NCBI RefSeq assembly: GCF_000471905.2
Contig: NW_006498220.1
Location: 2,418,147 to 2,482,146, forward strand
Direction: 5' to 3'
Length of the DNA stretch: 64,000 nucleotides
Source of the DNA: Amborella trichopoda
Lineage: Eukaryota > Streptophyta > Magnoliopsida > Amborellales > Amborellaceae
Below are positions 12,801 through 27,800 of this stretch, piece by piece. A program made the translations under genes and the position numbers. Numbering within the stretch: the first letter of the stretch is position 1; every line of letters begins with the position of its first letter. The notes under the pieces were generated by a model. The model did no database searches. It saw only the letters and a program-made list of their open reading frames with translations, and had not been told where the DNA came from.

Positions 12801-15800
12801 ATAAGAGCATATTAACCTAAAAGAATGTCATCGAAATTTTAAGGGCCAGTATACATGCAAAGTGTTTAAAGTTTTTCTTTTCCTGTATATGTCTAGCACA
12901 ATTTATGATGACTAACATCTCCTGGTATGAACATCTCCTATACCAATGTAATGGCATACCTAGAGAGATGGTCAAGTGAATATGGCAATTTAAGTACTGG
13001 TCAGGTGGTTCTCTTTTGCCTGATTCAAAATGGGAATTTGAATTCGTTCAAGTAACAATATTTAGTTTCATTTAACAATAAAAATCTATATTAATATTCA
13101 ACAACTCCTCTAATATTTGGTTTCAATCATGGGTATACACGCTAGGTTTTCTTCAATGTCCAGAAACCCCTCCTTTTCATAGATTACCAGATGCAAAGAC
13201 AATCTCGACCATACAATAAAATCCTCTAAAGTTATTCCTCTTATTTTCCTTTTTCGTTTAATTTTCTTTATTTTGTTTCCACATTATTTGTAAATCACAT
13301 CTCATTAGCTAGTCCAGTCCTAGAAGCATCATAAATGACATCATATACTGACAATGACCTCCAATGATTGAACTTGCAACAATGGATAATGTTATTGACA
13401 CCACAGGGATAAAACTAACCATATAAGGTTCTTGCATAGAATGTGCATTAGCCTAGTGTATGCTAGTGAATGGATGCATCAAAGTTCATGTTTACTTATC
13501 CTATGCTGTTTCTAATTTGGTACTAACATGCTGTTAATGGTGCAGCTAATGGAAGTAGTTCAACTTGTACTTCCACTCATATACCTGCGTTCAAATCTTC
13601 TGATAATAGCTTCATCAAGGTCAAACGGCCTATTAGTAGCAGCCAAAACAAGAATCCGTTCACCAGGCTTTGTCAAGAGCCCATCCCAATGTGTCATGAA
13701 CTCATTCTTAATCTTCCTCATGGCCTCATGCTCTCCAGCTCGTGACCGCTGGCCAAGCATACTGTCAACCTCATCTACGAATATGATTGTTAGAGAGACC
13801 TTTCCAGCCAGTGTGAACAAGGCCCTAACATTTTTCTCATCTTCACCAAACCATTTCGAAGTAATTGTGGACATGGAGACATTGATGAAGCTGGCTCCAG
13901 CTTCATTGGCAATGGCTTTGGCGAGCATAGTTTTACCAGTCCCAGGTGGCCCAAACAATAGTATGCCTCTACAGGGCTTTAAGAGCCCACCTTTAAAGAG
14001 GTCCGGCCTTCGAAGGGGAAGCATGACCAACTCTTGCAGGGACTCTTTGATTTCGCCCAAGGCTCCTATGTCAGCAAATGATACTCCGATTTCGCTTGCA
14101 GGTATGACTTCAGGCCTTATACGTTTCTCAAACTCAGTATCTGGAGCAATCTCCTGTAAGGAAAACCACACATCATCAGACATTATCCATATGAATCCAA
14201 TTTAGAAATGAATCTGGCACTCAAGGGATTTTAAGCTAGTTCAAAAGAATGAACAGAAAAGAAGTGAATAACGTAAAGAGCTAATTAAAAAGCTTTCTTT
14301 AAATACTTGCGATAGTAAAGCTGAATGTATAGAATCTCCAGATCCATTTTAAGCACAATATCGTCAAGAAAGAGCCCAACAATTGCTTTGGCTTCCCAGG
14401 CTCCTGAAGTCAAAACCTTTTGTCAACGGATCGTTAACCCCAACTCTTATCAAATTCCAATATGAATGGGTTTTAGAGAAATAAGAGCAAAAACCAATCC
14501 AGTACAAGATACGGAGAAAAAGGTCAAAAACTAGCCAAAACACAAGGGTTGCAGTTCACCTTGTTCATGTTGAAACAATTAATTCTGTTTTTTCCATCTT
14601 AGTTCCACATTTGGCACCCTTTTCCTCAGGAATCTCAAGCCAATCTGCCCACCATCTATTGGATAGGCTTGGGAAATTCTAAGTTTAACTTTCATGCAAG
14701 CCTTTGTCAATGGACCATTTCATTACAGATAACAAGAGGTCTAAAACTATGTTGCATGACTGGGGGGATTAATCTACTCTCTCTACCATGTTAAAAGTAC
14801 TTTATTCCTTCTTCTTTTTTTCTACTCCCATAAATTTTATAGTTTCTAGTTTAGTTTCTTCAATTTCTAAATTTTTTTTCTGCTTCCTTTTTCGATGAAA
14901 AATTTTTTTAAAAACCACGTCTAGTTCTAATAGCATTGATTAATGAATAATATTCTCAATTTGTTAAGAATTTAGCAACATATCGAACAATATCTAATTC
15001 TAAAATAAGTAGTAACTACAATTTTTCACACACTCATCAAGGAAAAAAATGCATGAAAGAATTTCAATGACACAACCACACGCGAGGACACCTTAAGTTG
15101 GCAAGTAGGGTCAGAAGTAGATGAAAAAGTCAACGAATTTTCCAATCTTTATGAACAAAAACAAATAAAGCTAAAAAATAAGTTGGAATGTTCTATTTAA
15201 GCCGGCCACCCCTACAAATGACTTGAGTTTGTGAACTCAAGTTAAAACTCGCATACCTTTTTAAAACTGATTCAAATAGGATGAAATCCTTAACTCTAAA
15301 TTAACAGCTTGAAACAAACCAAATGCCACCAAACAACTTGATTTTTCAGGACATTCTGAAAGCCATGACATGAGTCACAGACTACCTGAAAAATTTACTA
15401 TCTCGGGTAAGAAGAATGCATAAAATTAAATGGGAACAACAGATAAATGGAATAAAACCAAAAAAAGAAAGTTAAAAGCTTCTGGTGAATTGCTTTACTT
15501 AAATCAGTCACCTACTGTGAAATCCAAACGCAAAGATTTTCAAATTCAGGGGAATGCTATATATTCAAATCAATCTTTCCTTTTGATATATTACCCAGGG
15601 GAAGTAGATAAAAGCCTCAAAGTAAAAGCATTACTCTCATCTTATCTGATGGAGAATTTTTCATGAAAGGTGCATGAAAGACACAAAAAAGCCAATCCCC
15701 AGATAATGTAGAGACAATCAGTTATCTACCTAAACTCACAGACACAAAGATAAAGGTCATGGAACGTACTGGGGCTTTTGATGGGGTCGGCATACTCCCA

Positions 15801-18800
15801 CCTTCCTTCTTCTCAACTGGAATAGATTTCCCTGTCTCAGGTTTGTTCTTAGATTCTGAAGCCTCACTTTACTTCTCTGGCTTCACACCTGCAGTGGTAA
15901 CTTCCTCTTGACGCTCCTGAAAAAGGAAATAAAGACCCAAGGTGTTCATAAACCAATATTACTAATCTAAACAAATCCTAGTGATATTAACACACCTTTG
16001 AAGCATCAGGATTTGCTTCAAGCTTCAACGTGTCTTTGCCATCAAGCTTCGCCTCCTGGAAAATACTCAATCCACAGGACAAACTATTCCAAAGAAAACA
16101 TAATATGAGAAAAGCAGGAAAATTAAGTGAGATCGACATAAGGTATAGGCAACAATACACACAAACAGACCTCTTTGATGAAATAACTAGCCTCCCATTT
16201 CTGTATTCTGGATCTTTATTATTCATCAGGTGATAAGAAACAGCCGATACAACAATTTCCTCAATGTATCTACTAAGACTTATAGTATCTGCGAGACAGA
16301 TAGAACCTAAATCATCACAGTCAATATCATTCGCTGCTAGTACCTCCGTGATGTGGTTTCTGTTATCCTGAACCTGGATCATTTTCATGTCTTCTTCCAG
16401 TTGGGTTTTCCAGCTAACCAGATGTGTCTCATCTTCTGGTGGCTTAATCTCAATGTTGTAAGGAAATAGCAAAGAAAGCTCCTCATCCACTTCATTGTAA
16501 TCAGTCTCCGAATCCAGCATCCTTGAGCCAAGAATCAATACCGGTCCTGAAAGCTTCTTTAACATTTTCTGGAACAAGGTGTAGATCCTTTGTGATCGAA
16601 ACAGAAGCCTCTCGACGTCCCTGATATAGAGAACAATGGGAGTGCTTCTTGAAACATAAACTATAACCTGTAAATGAAGCCCCCCACAGTTATTAAGGAC
16701 TATGGTTGATATGAATTCTAACAATAACAGAACATGATAGTGACAACATCAACACTTAAAACTCCCACCAACTCAAATATTCATGTGGTAAGGAATGAGT
16801 TCAAGGCTAGGTGGTCCGGGTAGTAGGTCAGGGTAGTAGGTCGCCACAATATGGATGGGGCCAGTGCCACGTATCCTGGGTGCTAGTGAGTATTTAGGTG
16901 TTTTGGACAGGAGCAGGCACTACATAGGAAGCAAGTGGCTTTGAACCAGTGAGCGATGGATCAAAAACTTGAGGCCTCCAATCTAGTTCGATACACAATT
17001 CCTAAGCCAAGTTCAACAATAAACTTCATTATTTCAGTCATATGAATTATGTGACACCATTACATGCATTTGCTTGCTTTAACATAACTATTCTAAAGCA
17101 GAACTTTTAAGGATGCTAGAGCTCACCTTGTAAAGTGACTGAATGAGAAGTTTCTCATCAAATGCCCAACTGGTGGTGCGCTTCAGAGGGGCTGCAAAGG
17201 TTAAAGAATACACACAATTAATAAATACCGTACTTTTTTCTGGGTAAGTATTGATAACACATTACTGACTTGAAAGACATTATGCAACAGAAATAGAGTG
17301 CAGCTGAGACGCTTAGCACATGAAGTCAAATAAATTATATAAAGGATGCCATCTAGCATCAAACATAGTCACAAAAACCAGTAATCTATGTACATGCAGC
17401 ATACGCCCATGCCTACATAGAGACATGTATCAACATGCATGTTATCATCATCATAGCCTTTTCCCAATTAATTGGGGTACTTGGTCCGCCATTCTGCTCT
17501 CATACCTTCAGTGAGGCCATGAGTCCTCATATCTTTTCGGACTACTTCTAACCACGTCCTTTTGGGCCTACCCCTTTCCCTTTTCAATCCTTCCACTTGA
17601 ACTAACTCGCACCTCCTAGCAGGTGTTGTACTGAGTCGACACCACACATGCCAACACACCTAAGTCTACTCTCTCTCATCCTATCGCCTATTGGTGTCAC
17701 ACCTAAACTTTTCCAAATGGNNNNNNNNNNNNNNNNNNNNACTCATTTTATGGGATGTATCAACCTCCATGTATATGAATGAAATAACCTTGATCATTTG
17801 ATTTGTAAATGCAGCTTATTGCCCCATACATATACAGGAGTTCCATGCTTAAGACTCAATAGAAGCCAACTATTTCTAGCATTCCAATCAACTACAAGAC
17901 ATTTGTCAAAAGAGAAGTAGCTTAGACCCACACATGCATGTCATTAGCTCTCTTGAAAATCTGAACCACGGCTATGACACCACATGTGAAGATTATGCAG
18001 CAAAAATGATCAGATCACAAGGACAAGAAAGAAAACCATGGAAAAGAAAGTATAATGGTAATAGATATGGAAAAGTTTTAGCTCTACATAGAAAGAGAGC
18101 ATATGGAAAAGGCTTTGATGACGATGATGATGAGAAAGAGGGCATATGGAATCCACGGTTTGACATATGACAACTCTTATTATGAGGAATTCAATAGACC
18201 ACCTCATTTAGGTGTCTTTTGCATCACAAGAAATCAAAGCAAAAGATGAGTCAGCCCAGATATGAAATGACATAGCATGTGTGGCCACCTATCCGTCCTC
18301 AACCTGGCATCAAGGCCAGAGGACAAAGCATATTACTCCCGCAAAGCTGACATTAAGCCCTAAGGGTCAATCCTATTCATATACAACCCTAGCACGGAGC
18401 TCTAAAGAGAAAGCATATTTCCAAGGAACCCGACATTCAACCATCGGGATCAATATCACAACTCAGTAACATACATGCTATGTCTGCCACGTCTCGTAGC
18501 AGAAGCTGATCTTCTAAACAGTTGTCAGAATGTCAAGGGGAATGAGCAATGCCTTGGTTGGGGCTTTGAATAAAAAGGGGACCATAAAAAACAGCCTTGG
18601 ATATTAATAGAACTCGGTGGACCTTTATTTGAAGTATTTCAAGACTACCCTCCAACCGACCCCAAATAGTTGGGATGAGACTCAAATGATGACGATGATT
18701 TCAATACTACTCTCCAAGTTCTATGTCATTTAGACCTCAAATTTTGCAGCTCTGAAGTTAACCTTAGACGACAGGAGATATAACAGGCAATTGATCAAGC

Positions 18801-21800
18801 ATCACAAAAATGGGGACATGGAATATGGTCCCTGATCACAGCAAAACTTGGTGTGACTTTAATCTAGAGGATTCCAAGCCAACCCTCGAAATTTCTAGTC
18901 ATTTTGTCATCATTTGGTCCACTGAGCAATAACCCTAGCCATCAATCGAACAAGAATGATCTCGAATCCTTATGAAAAGCTGTAGGTTTTTAATCAAAAT
19001 CATTATAAGCTTGCTATCGAAATTTCAAGTCATTTGGACATAATTTGACCCACTTTCGAAAAGCCAAAGCTGAAGGACTGAAAAGCCACATGAACAGTCT
19101 GCTGGACCACACCTACAGTCGCTAGACAACATTAATGGTCCAAACAAGGCCAACTGCCAGTATACATGCAGGATTGCTATCCACAAATGGACTGCATAAA
19201 GACCTGACCTTATTTAGGGTATATATTCTTCATTCTTGGCTCTTTAGAAATTTGACACAAAAATGATCCTCATTCAACTCCTTACATGATTATCTACTTG
19301 TTTGGGCAATCATTCCTGGATTTGAGAGCAAGAAATGAAGAAAATGTTGTTTCGAGCCTTATGTACGCATCAGACTGCATGATCAATGAGGCTTCTTTTT
19401 GCGATATCTCACTCATTCCTGAGTCTATTGAGATGAAATTTGAGGGAAGATATTCCTTACTCAATTTTCTGCAAAACCAAAATGAAGCCTATAGGAATTT
19501 GGGCCGCAAATCCAGTCATTAAGAGGACTACTGCAAACCACTGCACAGAAAGCAGCATCACTTGATCGATTTGATTCTCACGAAATATGAGGTGTTTTTG
19601 GGTGGAACTTGGACCAAACGGAAGCCAACGGAATTTATCACCAATTACATGATTGGGCTCAATAAGCCCCAAAATTGAAGTAAGACAGGATATACAATAG
19701 CCTATTCTCTGCCTCAAGCTTCCAATCTTGGTTGGAATTGAATGTGCAGGCAACTCACGATCTAAAGGGGCAACTCAGGTCATTTTGCACCAAATCATGT
19801 CCTCCACATCACCTAATTCGAGAAAAATCAATTACCCCCACCTAAGGTCTATATACACCAAACGCCTTGGGAAACAAACGCCTTGGGAAATTGAGGGGCC
19901 GTGACTTTGAAAACCTTAAAATCTTAAGCCTAAGGTTTCTTCCATGAACAAAAGCAACCTGCAAATCAGAGAGGAGATTTAAAAACTCTCACGTTGAGCG
20001 AGATTTCTGCCAAATTTTGAGGAAACTTCGAGAGAATAAGACATGCGAGAGGAAAAAGTAGGGACTAATACTCCTGTTCAGAAGATTGAGCGGAAGAGAA
20101 GGTAGTTACAGTGAGGTCACTATCATCCCACCTGCAAAGCGGGGTATATGCAAGGCATAGGAGGCATGTATTCTTCCTATCATCATGAGGCAAATGCTAA
20201 AAGCATCGATTTACACTTGGTAAGACTATTTCCTTGACAGATTATCCAATTTTTCTGCGTAAGGCGATCAAAAGTTTTCCGTTTGTTTTATACAAGCTGG
20301 ATGCCAATTGTAACAGGTTTGCCCGGAGATTGTCCCCGGACCTAATATATGTGATTTTTTTGTGGATTTGTTTTGGTTTTCATGTTCTCTAGTTTCTGTT
20401 CCTTTATCCAGAGTCTTTCTATAAAACCTGTACAGTCACGATTTTCCAATGTTCACAATTATAGATACATCGAAAAAGGAGATGGCACGCACGCGCATGC
20501 ATGAGTGAAAGAGAGAGAGAGGGATATGAAGACAACTTCATGTTTCTAAAGCTCCTAGATTGCTTTACATGCTACGTAAGAATGTAGATTTTATAAATTC
20601 CATTTTTTTCCCTTCTAAACTAACTTTATCCACCATCCACTTTTTTTGCTAATGCGACTGCATTGGCAGGATCCCTCCTACACCATCTCAGATCAGTAGT
20701 AACAAACAAATTGCTGACTATGATGGGCATGAGGTTCTGTGACACTCCCCATTCCTTCTAACATCCTTGTCTAACAAGCCTCTCGAATGATTTTCCTTTC
20801 AACAATTGAAGTTAATCGTCAGAAAGGAAAGTCTAAGAGATGTATACAGTCATCATTAGGAGTACTCAAATTTGCAGGCATTCCAATGAACATTCAAGTT
20901 CTTGCAATTAATCAAAGCTTAAAAATAAATGTTTAAAGCATTCAAAGAACAAGTTCAGTCAATCTAAGATTATAGTGAAACATTTTCCAACCCGGATTAG
21001 CAGGAAAGCGTTGGTAAGCAAGGCTACTGATATTAGCAGCAGCTGAAGAATTTCTGCGAATTTTTGGGGCAGTATTAACAGCTTCTAATGCCCTGCTAAG
21101 TGCAAGCAAAAACTGATATGTAATCAGAATAACTGATATATAATTAGAACATCAACGGGAGTTACAGCATGAGACAGAGATGCATTATCGACCCACTACA
21201 GATCTATGAAAAGAGTTTCAGGGTACCTCAACTGCATCTCCGAACCACTGCTTATTCTTCGTAATGTGCCTGCAGCTGCAAGTGTACCCTAGTCTCACCA
21301 CTATGAAACAATATCCTATAAGGAAAGTAGAGATAAAACCCTATTTCATGGACAATGATAGTGAAGCGATGGTTGTCAAAAAGTAATTTAATTGACAGCA
21401 ATGCTACATAAATGATGAATCCAAAGAAATACATTGCTACAGTTCAGTTTCCACATGGAACCCAAGAATACCAATTCCCAAACAACAGAACACTTGGGAG
21501 TTCCAAGAGTACTAGCAGTGCACACAGAAGCTCCTTGAGAAGAATATCAGAAAATGTCCGCGTTGTATAACTCGATTAAGTAGAATACCTTTGGGTTCCT
21601 CACGTTGGGGAAGAATTGAGAAAGATCCAAGCAAGCTTGACATTCGTTCCAAAGTTGTCTCAGAAATAGAGCGTTTAAAAGACTGCAAAACAGAGTAATG
21701 AGACAACATAATTGAAGGACTTCAGCAATATGACAAACAGCAATACAGTTTGAAAAATGCAAGTAACAAAGAAATCAAAAAGGAAAAAAAACCAGTATGA

Positions 21801-24800
21801 AAGAGTAACAACTAATGCGCTGTTGAAGTGCCATGTGAATAACATTGAAGTTAAAACCATGCATACTTTACCAACAAACCATTCATAGCTCACCACAAAA
21901 AGAATGACAGTTCCGAAATAGTATCTAGAATGCACAAATGATATAAAACTCACGGATGCTTCACGCATACTTTACCAAGAAACCACTCATAGTTCACCAC
22001 AAACAGAATGACAGTTCTTAAATAGCACCTAAAATGCATAAATGTAAAACTACATCCATTGGAGTCCAGAAAAATCAAAGTAGCATATACTATACTTCGG
22101 AAGATAAAACTCACAGATACTGATCCACTGCCATACTTGCTCTGCATCTGTAAAAGAACAATGCTTTACCTTCAATCAAAAACAAGAATACAGGTAACCA
22201 AATTTGTTGTATTTCTCTTACCTTTAAGGAAAAGTCAGTAACATCAAGTAGCAGCAGTTTCGACTCAAAGTAGTGGGCCAAAGCCTTGGCAAGCATTTGC
22301 TGATAAAGTTCTGAAAGAAACAAGGAAATGTAGCCAGGTCCAATTAATTGGAATAACAAGCCCAAACACAAACCTTTTTCCAAATAGTTGCACTGTGAAC
22401 ATCTTAAACTGAAACAGCATACCTGCTGGTCCTGAGAGCAAAATGGCTCGACTGGCAGGAGAGAGATTTCTGATATGCTTGGATAGATCAGCTTGCTTCA
22501 GATGAACATAGGCAGCACTCGTCAAAATCACTCGTCTGCTCACTGTAAATTAACCAAAATCAAAAACAACTAAGAGGCAAAGGATAAAAAAGGAGCGACA
22601 CATGACAAAAAACAAGTATACAGCCACAATATGCAGACGTGGTAGATCACAGATCCTTAACCATTAAACAATTGATAAATTTCATAAATGCTTCTCGATA
22701 TGAGGTATACTAGATTCATTTCATAACTGCTTCTCGATATACTAGTTTTGTATTTAGTCTATGTAGTTTGTCGACTGGTTTAAGAGTAGTTTGTCATATA
22801 CATTTGGGTACCATATGCACATAATCCATAATTCTAATCAATGTGAGAGATATGTACGATGGAAAAAAAGATGTCTCTAAACAATATGATTTGGCCGGTG
22901 TTGCAAAAAAGGCGTCTCTACTCTATAGTTCTGATCAATTTGATTTGGCGGTCGTTGAAAAAAAAGGCATCTCGAAACACTACATCGACTTGGTGAGAGA
23001 TATGTACGATGGAGCGCTAACTAGTGTACGAACAACTAGTAGAGAGACGAGGGAGTTTTCAGTGACAATAGGTCTACATCAAGGGTCAGCATTGAACCCG
23101 TACCTCTTTGTCTTAGTTATGGACGACTTAACTAAGCACCTACAAGATGAGGTATCATGGTGCATGTTGTTCGCAGATGACATAGTTTTGATTGATGAAG
23201 CTCGAAACGACATCAACACAAAATTAGAACTTTGGCGGGATGCTCTAGAATCCAAAGGTTTTAAAATTAGTCGGACTAAGATAGAGTATATGGAGTGTGA
23301 GTTTAATAATAATAGGAGTAGAGATGAGGAAGTAGCAAATTTGACAACCAGGAAGTACAAGAACGAACGCACTTTCGATATCTTAGGTCGATAATCCAAG
23401 AAAATGAAATGATCAAGGAAGATGTCGCATAAAGAATTAGAGCAGGATGGGCGAAGTGGAGATGTGCAACTAGAATTTTATGCGATCACCGCATACCAAT
23501 GAGGCTGAAGGGCAAGTTCTATAAGACATCAATGAGACCGCTTTGCTGTATGGGGTGGAATTTTGGGCGAACAAAAAACAATATATGCATAAAATGAGTG
23601 TAGCGGAGATGAAGATGTTGAGATAGATGAATGGCAAGACAAGAAGAGATAGAATTCGAAATGAATCTATTCGAGAGAATTTAGCTGTAGCACCAATAGG
23701 CGATAAAATGAGAAAGAGTAGACTTCGGTAGTCTAGCCATGTGTGGTGCCGACCAAGTACAGCACCTGTTAGGAGGTGCGAGTTAGTTCAACTGGAATGA
23801 CTGAAAATGGCAAGGGGTAGGTCCAAAAGGACGTGGTTGGAAGTAGTCTGAAAAGATATGGGAACTTATGGCCCCACTGAGGATATGGCCTTTAATAGAG
23901 CAGAATGGAAAACCAGAATTCATGAAGCAGAACCCAAGTAATTGAGAAAAGGCTAAAATGATGATGATGATGATCGTGAGATAGCCCTACGATTTATCTT
24001 TTTGTTTCTAAATATAATATTCTTCAATTATAATATGATATCAAAGCTAGGTTGGATACTCTTATCTATTCTTAGAATTCTTTCAATTTCTCAACATATC
24101 TGGTATCAATCTTAAAACAAAATCATATATTTGTGATCAGCACAACAAAAGGGACGTGTTTGTGCGATCAATTAGGGTTTTTGGTGAGGTCTACAGTGAT
24201 GTGGTACAAAGTCTAGGAACACTTTAATTGAACCGAAAACAACACTACAACATGGTACCCTAACACAAAACTCTTACTTATACAAAAAAAATACACAATA
24301 ACAATCCTTTAACACAATGATAAAAACATCTTAGACTTTACATACCACTGAAAACAGTCCCCTTATGGAGCAAATTACATGCCACTCACACCAGCTCAAA
24401 ATGGGAACATTTAGTTACATACAATGGAAGTATACATTCATATAGTCAAATTACAGGAACCAAATTGCCCCAACAGTAATAATAGAGAATGATAACAATA
24501 AAACAAAGGTATTAGAGTGCCAAAAAAATACCCGTGAAGCCAATGGTTTGAACCCCTTGTGCCGGCCCACGATCACGGCTTTTAAGAACTTAATTTTATC
24601 CCAAAGATAAGTGCACGAGTGGTTTATATGACTCAATGGGATCTATCCGATTAGGGAAGCTTAAAACACTTCTTATGGTCCATAATCAGTAACAAAATCA
24701 ACCCACAACAGTTTGCAAAAAGAACTAGGAAGATCCAATCAAAATTGGGCAAGATAGAGCAACACTATGTAGTATTGTCTACCGGACCACCAAAACGGGA

Positions 24801-27800
24801 TTGCATGCAAAAGTGTGGAATCTAAATGATTCAAAGAGGTAATAGATCTCTGGAATTTGAAATTCGAGTATAATAAATTCACCAGAAAAATTTGGGTAGA
24901 GAAAAACAAGTATGCTTAATCAAAGGATCGTCAAGGCATGAAGCTCATAGTCAAATAGATGACTTCCCTATATAAGGCTTTCACAAAGACTTTACAGCAA
25001 GCTTTCAAGTGAAAGAGGATGAAAAACAATAGAGGAAAAACTTAATGGAAAGTTACCTTGATTGCTTAATATGAACTTGATATCATATAGTGAAGGATCA
25101 CCTTAAAACTCCAAATGTGATCAATGGAACAAGTTCTACAATGGCTGGTACATGGAGCTCATGGAAGTTCTTGCTCTCTCTCTCTCTCTCTCTCGAGGTT
25201 CCTTTTGCTTGTAAAATTCGCTTTTCAAGAATTGGGTTAACTTGGACCAAAACATTGTATTTATATGAAGTATTTGAGTGAGATTAGATCTCAACCCTTG
25301 ATGCACATCATCAATGGCACATGAGAGGCCAATTATCCCTAGCCACTCATCCCCATCCACCACGAAGATGAAGGGATGAGATTTGCCACCATTATCACCC
25401 ACTAAAACCCTAAGTCAAAGCCACATTTACTTTCTTGTCCTTAGCCCCATACTTTTATTCCAAACATGTCCAAGTGTGTTTACAAAAATGCCTTCAATAT
25501 TTTTTTAATTCAAGAGTGCTAAGAATGTTCAAGGGCAAGGGGCAAAACGGTAAAAAGGATTATGGCATGGGAAAGGTAAAAACAGTGGGTTATGACACTA
25601 CCAATGAGATCATCTCAACCCAAACCCTTCACATGCACTCTTACACCTTCACATGGGTCACACCAATGAGGTGCATCCATATGTAAGGTTCACATCCATT
25701 GTAACTTATGTGGATACTAATTTTAACAATAATTTTTATCTCACAAATTCCCTTGGCTTCACACAAGCCAAGGAGGTCACATGTGAGAAATACCCATTTG
25801 ATTAAAATGTGTCTTTTAAGTTATATGGATATAACATAAGGTTTGAAATCAATCTAAATAACTAAGTGTCAAAAAGGTGGTCCACGCCCTAACTAGAATG
25901 ACGGTGCCACATGCTACATGGACGTTCTTATTTGGCATTAAAATCAAACAATTTTGAAAGACACGTATTTTGTGTTAAAAAATCTGAAAAAATCTGAAAA
26001 AATTTCAATAAATATTTGAAGCATGTTTTCATATTTTTACATCATTTTCCTTCATAATTAAATCGGGCTAAAGGTATTGGTTGAGGCCTGATTTTCGCTT
26101 TGGTCCTCGCATGCGGGGGAAAAAATCCTATCTCAAACAACCACAGAGGGTCCGCGCACATCTCACGTTCGTGGGTGCGCGTACACGAGCTCTCCTAAGC
26201 ACGGATAGGAACCAACAACGAGAGAGATTTTACGGCGGGGATACGTTCGACTCTTGCCTCGCTGCTTGGGGTTCGGGGGACACACCTAGGTGGTTCGACC
26301 TCTTAGAACAATAACAAAGCCCTCCAGCTGTCCGCCAGCGCGGTTTGAACAAGGACTCTCTTCAGGCTTTCACAAGATCTCTTCTCTCTCTCTCTCGCTT
26401 GCGATTACCATGGGGGTTCGATCATCCCTCTCCGTGACAATTCCCTCAAGGATGCTGACTGGCAAAAAGGATAGAATGCGGAGGAAGGGCAGTGAAGCTC
26501 TCCCTCTTCACACGAGCGTCGGGCGGTAGGGTAGTTGAGGTAACCGAAGAGTTGGATCCCTCTTGGCTACCAGCTCAGGCTGACTCCTCCCGAGTGACTG
26601 AGGGAGAGAGCGTATGCGTCTCTCTGCTCAATTCGATTGTACGAGAGGAAGTTAGAGCGGTGGCTCGAGGGTTAGAACTCTTGGGTTCGCTCGTGACAGC
26701 GTGTCCGTCATGGACGAGGCTGCTGCATGAGGGCATGTAGCGATTAGAGGAGAAGAGAAAGACGGCTCGGGGTGTAGCTTGATTTAGGAAAGAGAGAGAA
26801 TGGGACCGCGTACTCAGGGGTATTTTCTCTTTCTAAAAGTTTTCTCGCTCCTCTAGACGGGATTGAGGGTTTATAAGCAAAAGACGAGTGAAAACAAGCA
26901 TGATGCGCCTATTCCAGTGATGAATAATCCGCCTTTTTACAAGTGACTTAAGCTTATTTATATAAAGAACTCACCGAACAGGGGTGAATGCTCAAAAACT
27001 AAGCTTAATTAACATTAAAAGAATTTAAAATAAATCCCAAAATTAGGTACAATGACCAAAATACCCCTAAAACTTTTTATGCTAATGACGAAACCATCTC
27101 TCTCTAAGGGGCCTTCCGCCATTGCCAGATCTTGAAAGGTTTTCCGAAAACTTATAGCAATGGTTCAGAAGATTTGCCATTATATTTTCAATGCTTGTTC
27201 GATTCTAAGCATTTTGATGCCCTTTAATCGTGCTGAGGTAGACTCTTCCCACGGGGTGGAAGCCAGACCAGATTCGTGAACCTTGGTCGCCAATGCTATT
27301 CGACTTGTGATGCTCTGAGTCTTTATTTTGTTTACAGATGAAAGAGGAGACGGTCACAGTCATTTTACACCAAGTTTGGTAGGTTTTGATCTATATCTGC
27401 AGCATTTCCTAATTTGGGAGGTCACCGAAAAAGGGATTCCGACAACCCAGCAGTCCTGCTTCTTCTGTAACCTTGGGATTTATGCTTATCCGACCTCGGA
27501 TTAAGTACAGCAGTTATACCAGTTTGCAGTTCTTCACGAGGTGGTTGTATTAAACTCGTTTTCGAGTGCTTCACGAGGTTTGAGATTTCTTCTTCTTAAA
27601 ACCCTGATTTTTCTAGTTTTGTGCGAAGTTTGACTCTGAATCGCGTCACAGTGCATGCCCTAGGTCAAAATAATAGGGTTGCCTAGATCTAGAACATGTC
27701 CAAATTTGAGCTTTTTCTAATTTCAAATGAAGGTACTGTGGGTCCTTGAAGTCCCTTTCGAGATGTGACATCGTTGTCTCCATGCTTGGGGACTGGTTCA

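Noticed and set aside
13528-14205. 225-codon plus-strand frame
   Set aside because: It is the antisense of the ATPase core exon, which has all the AAA motifs on the minus strand.
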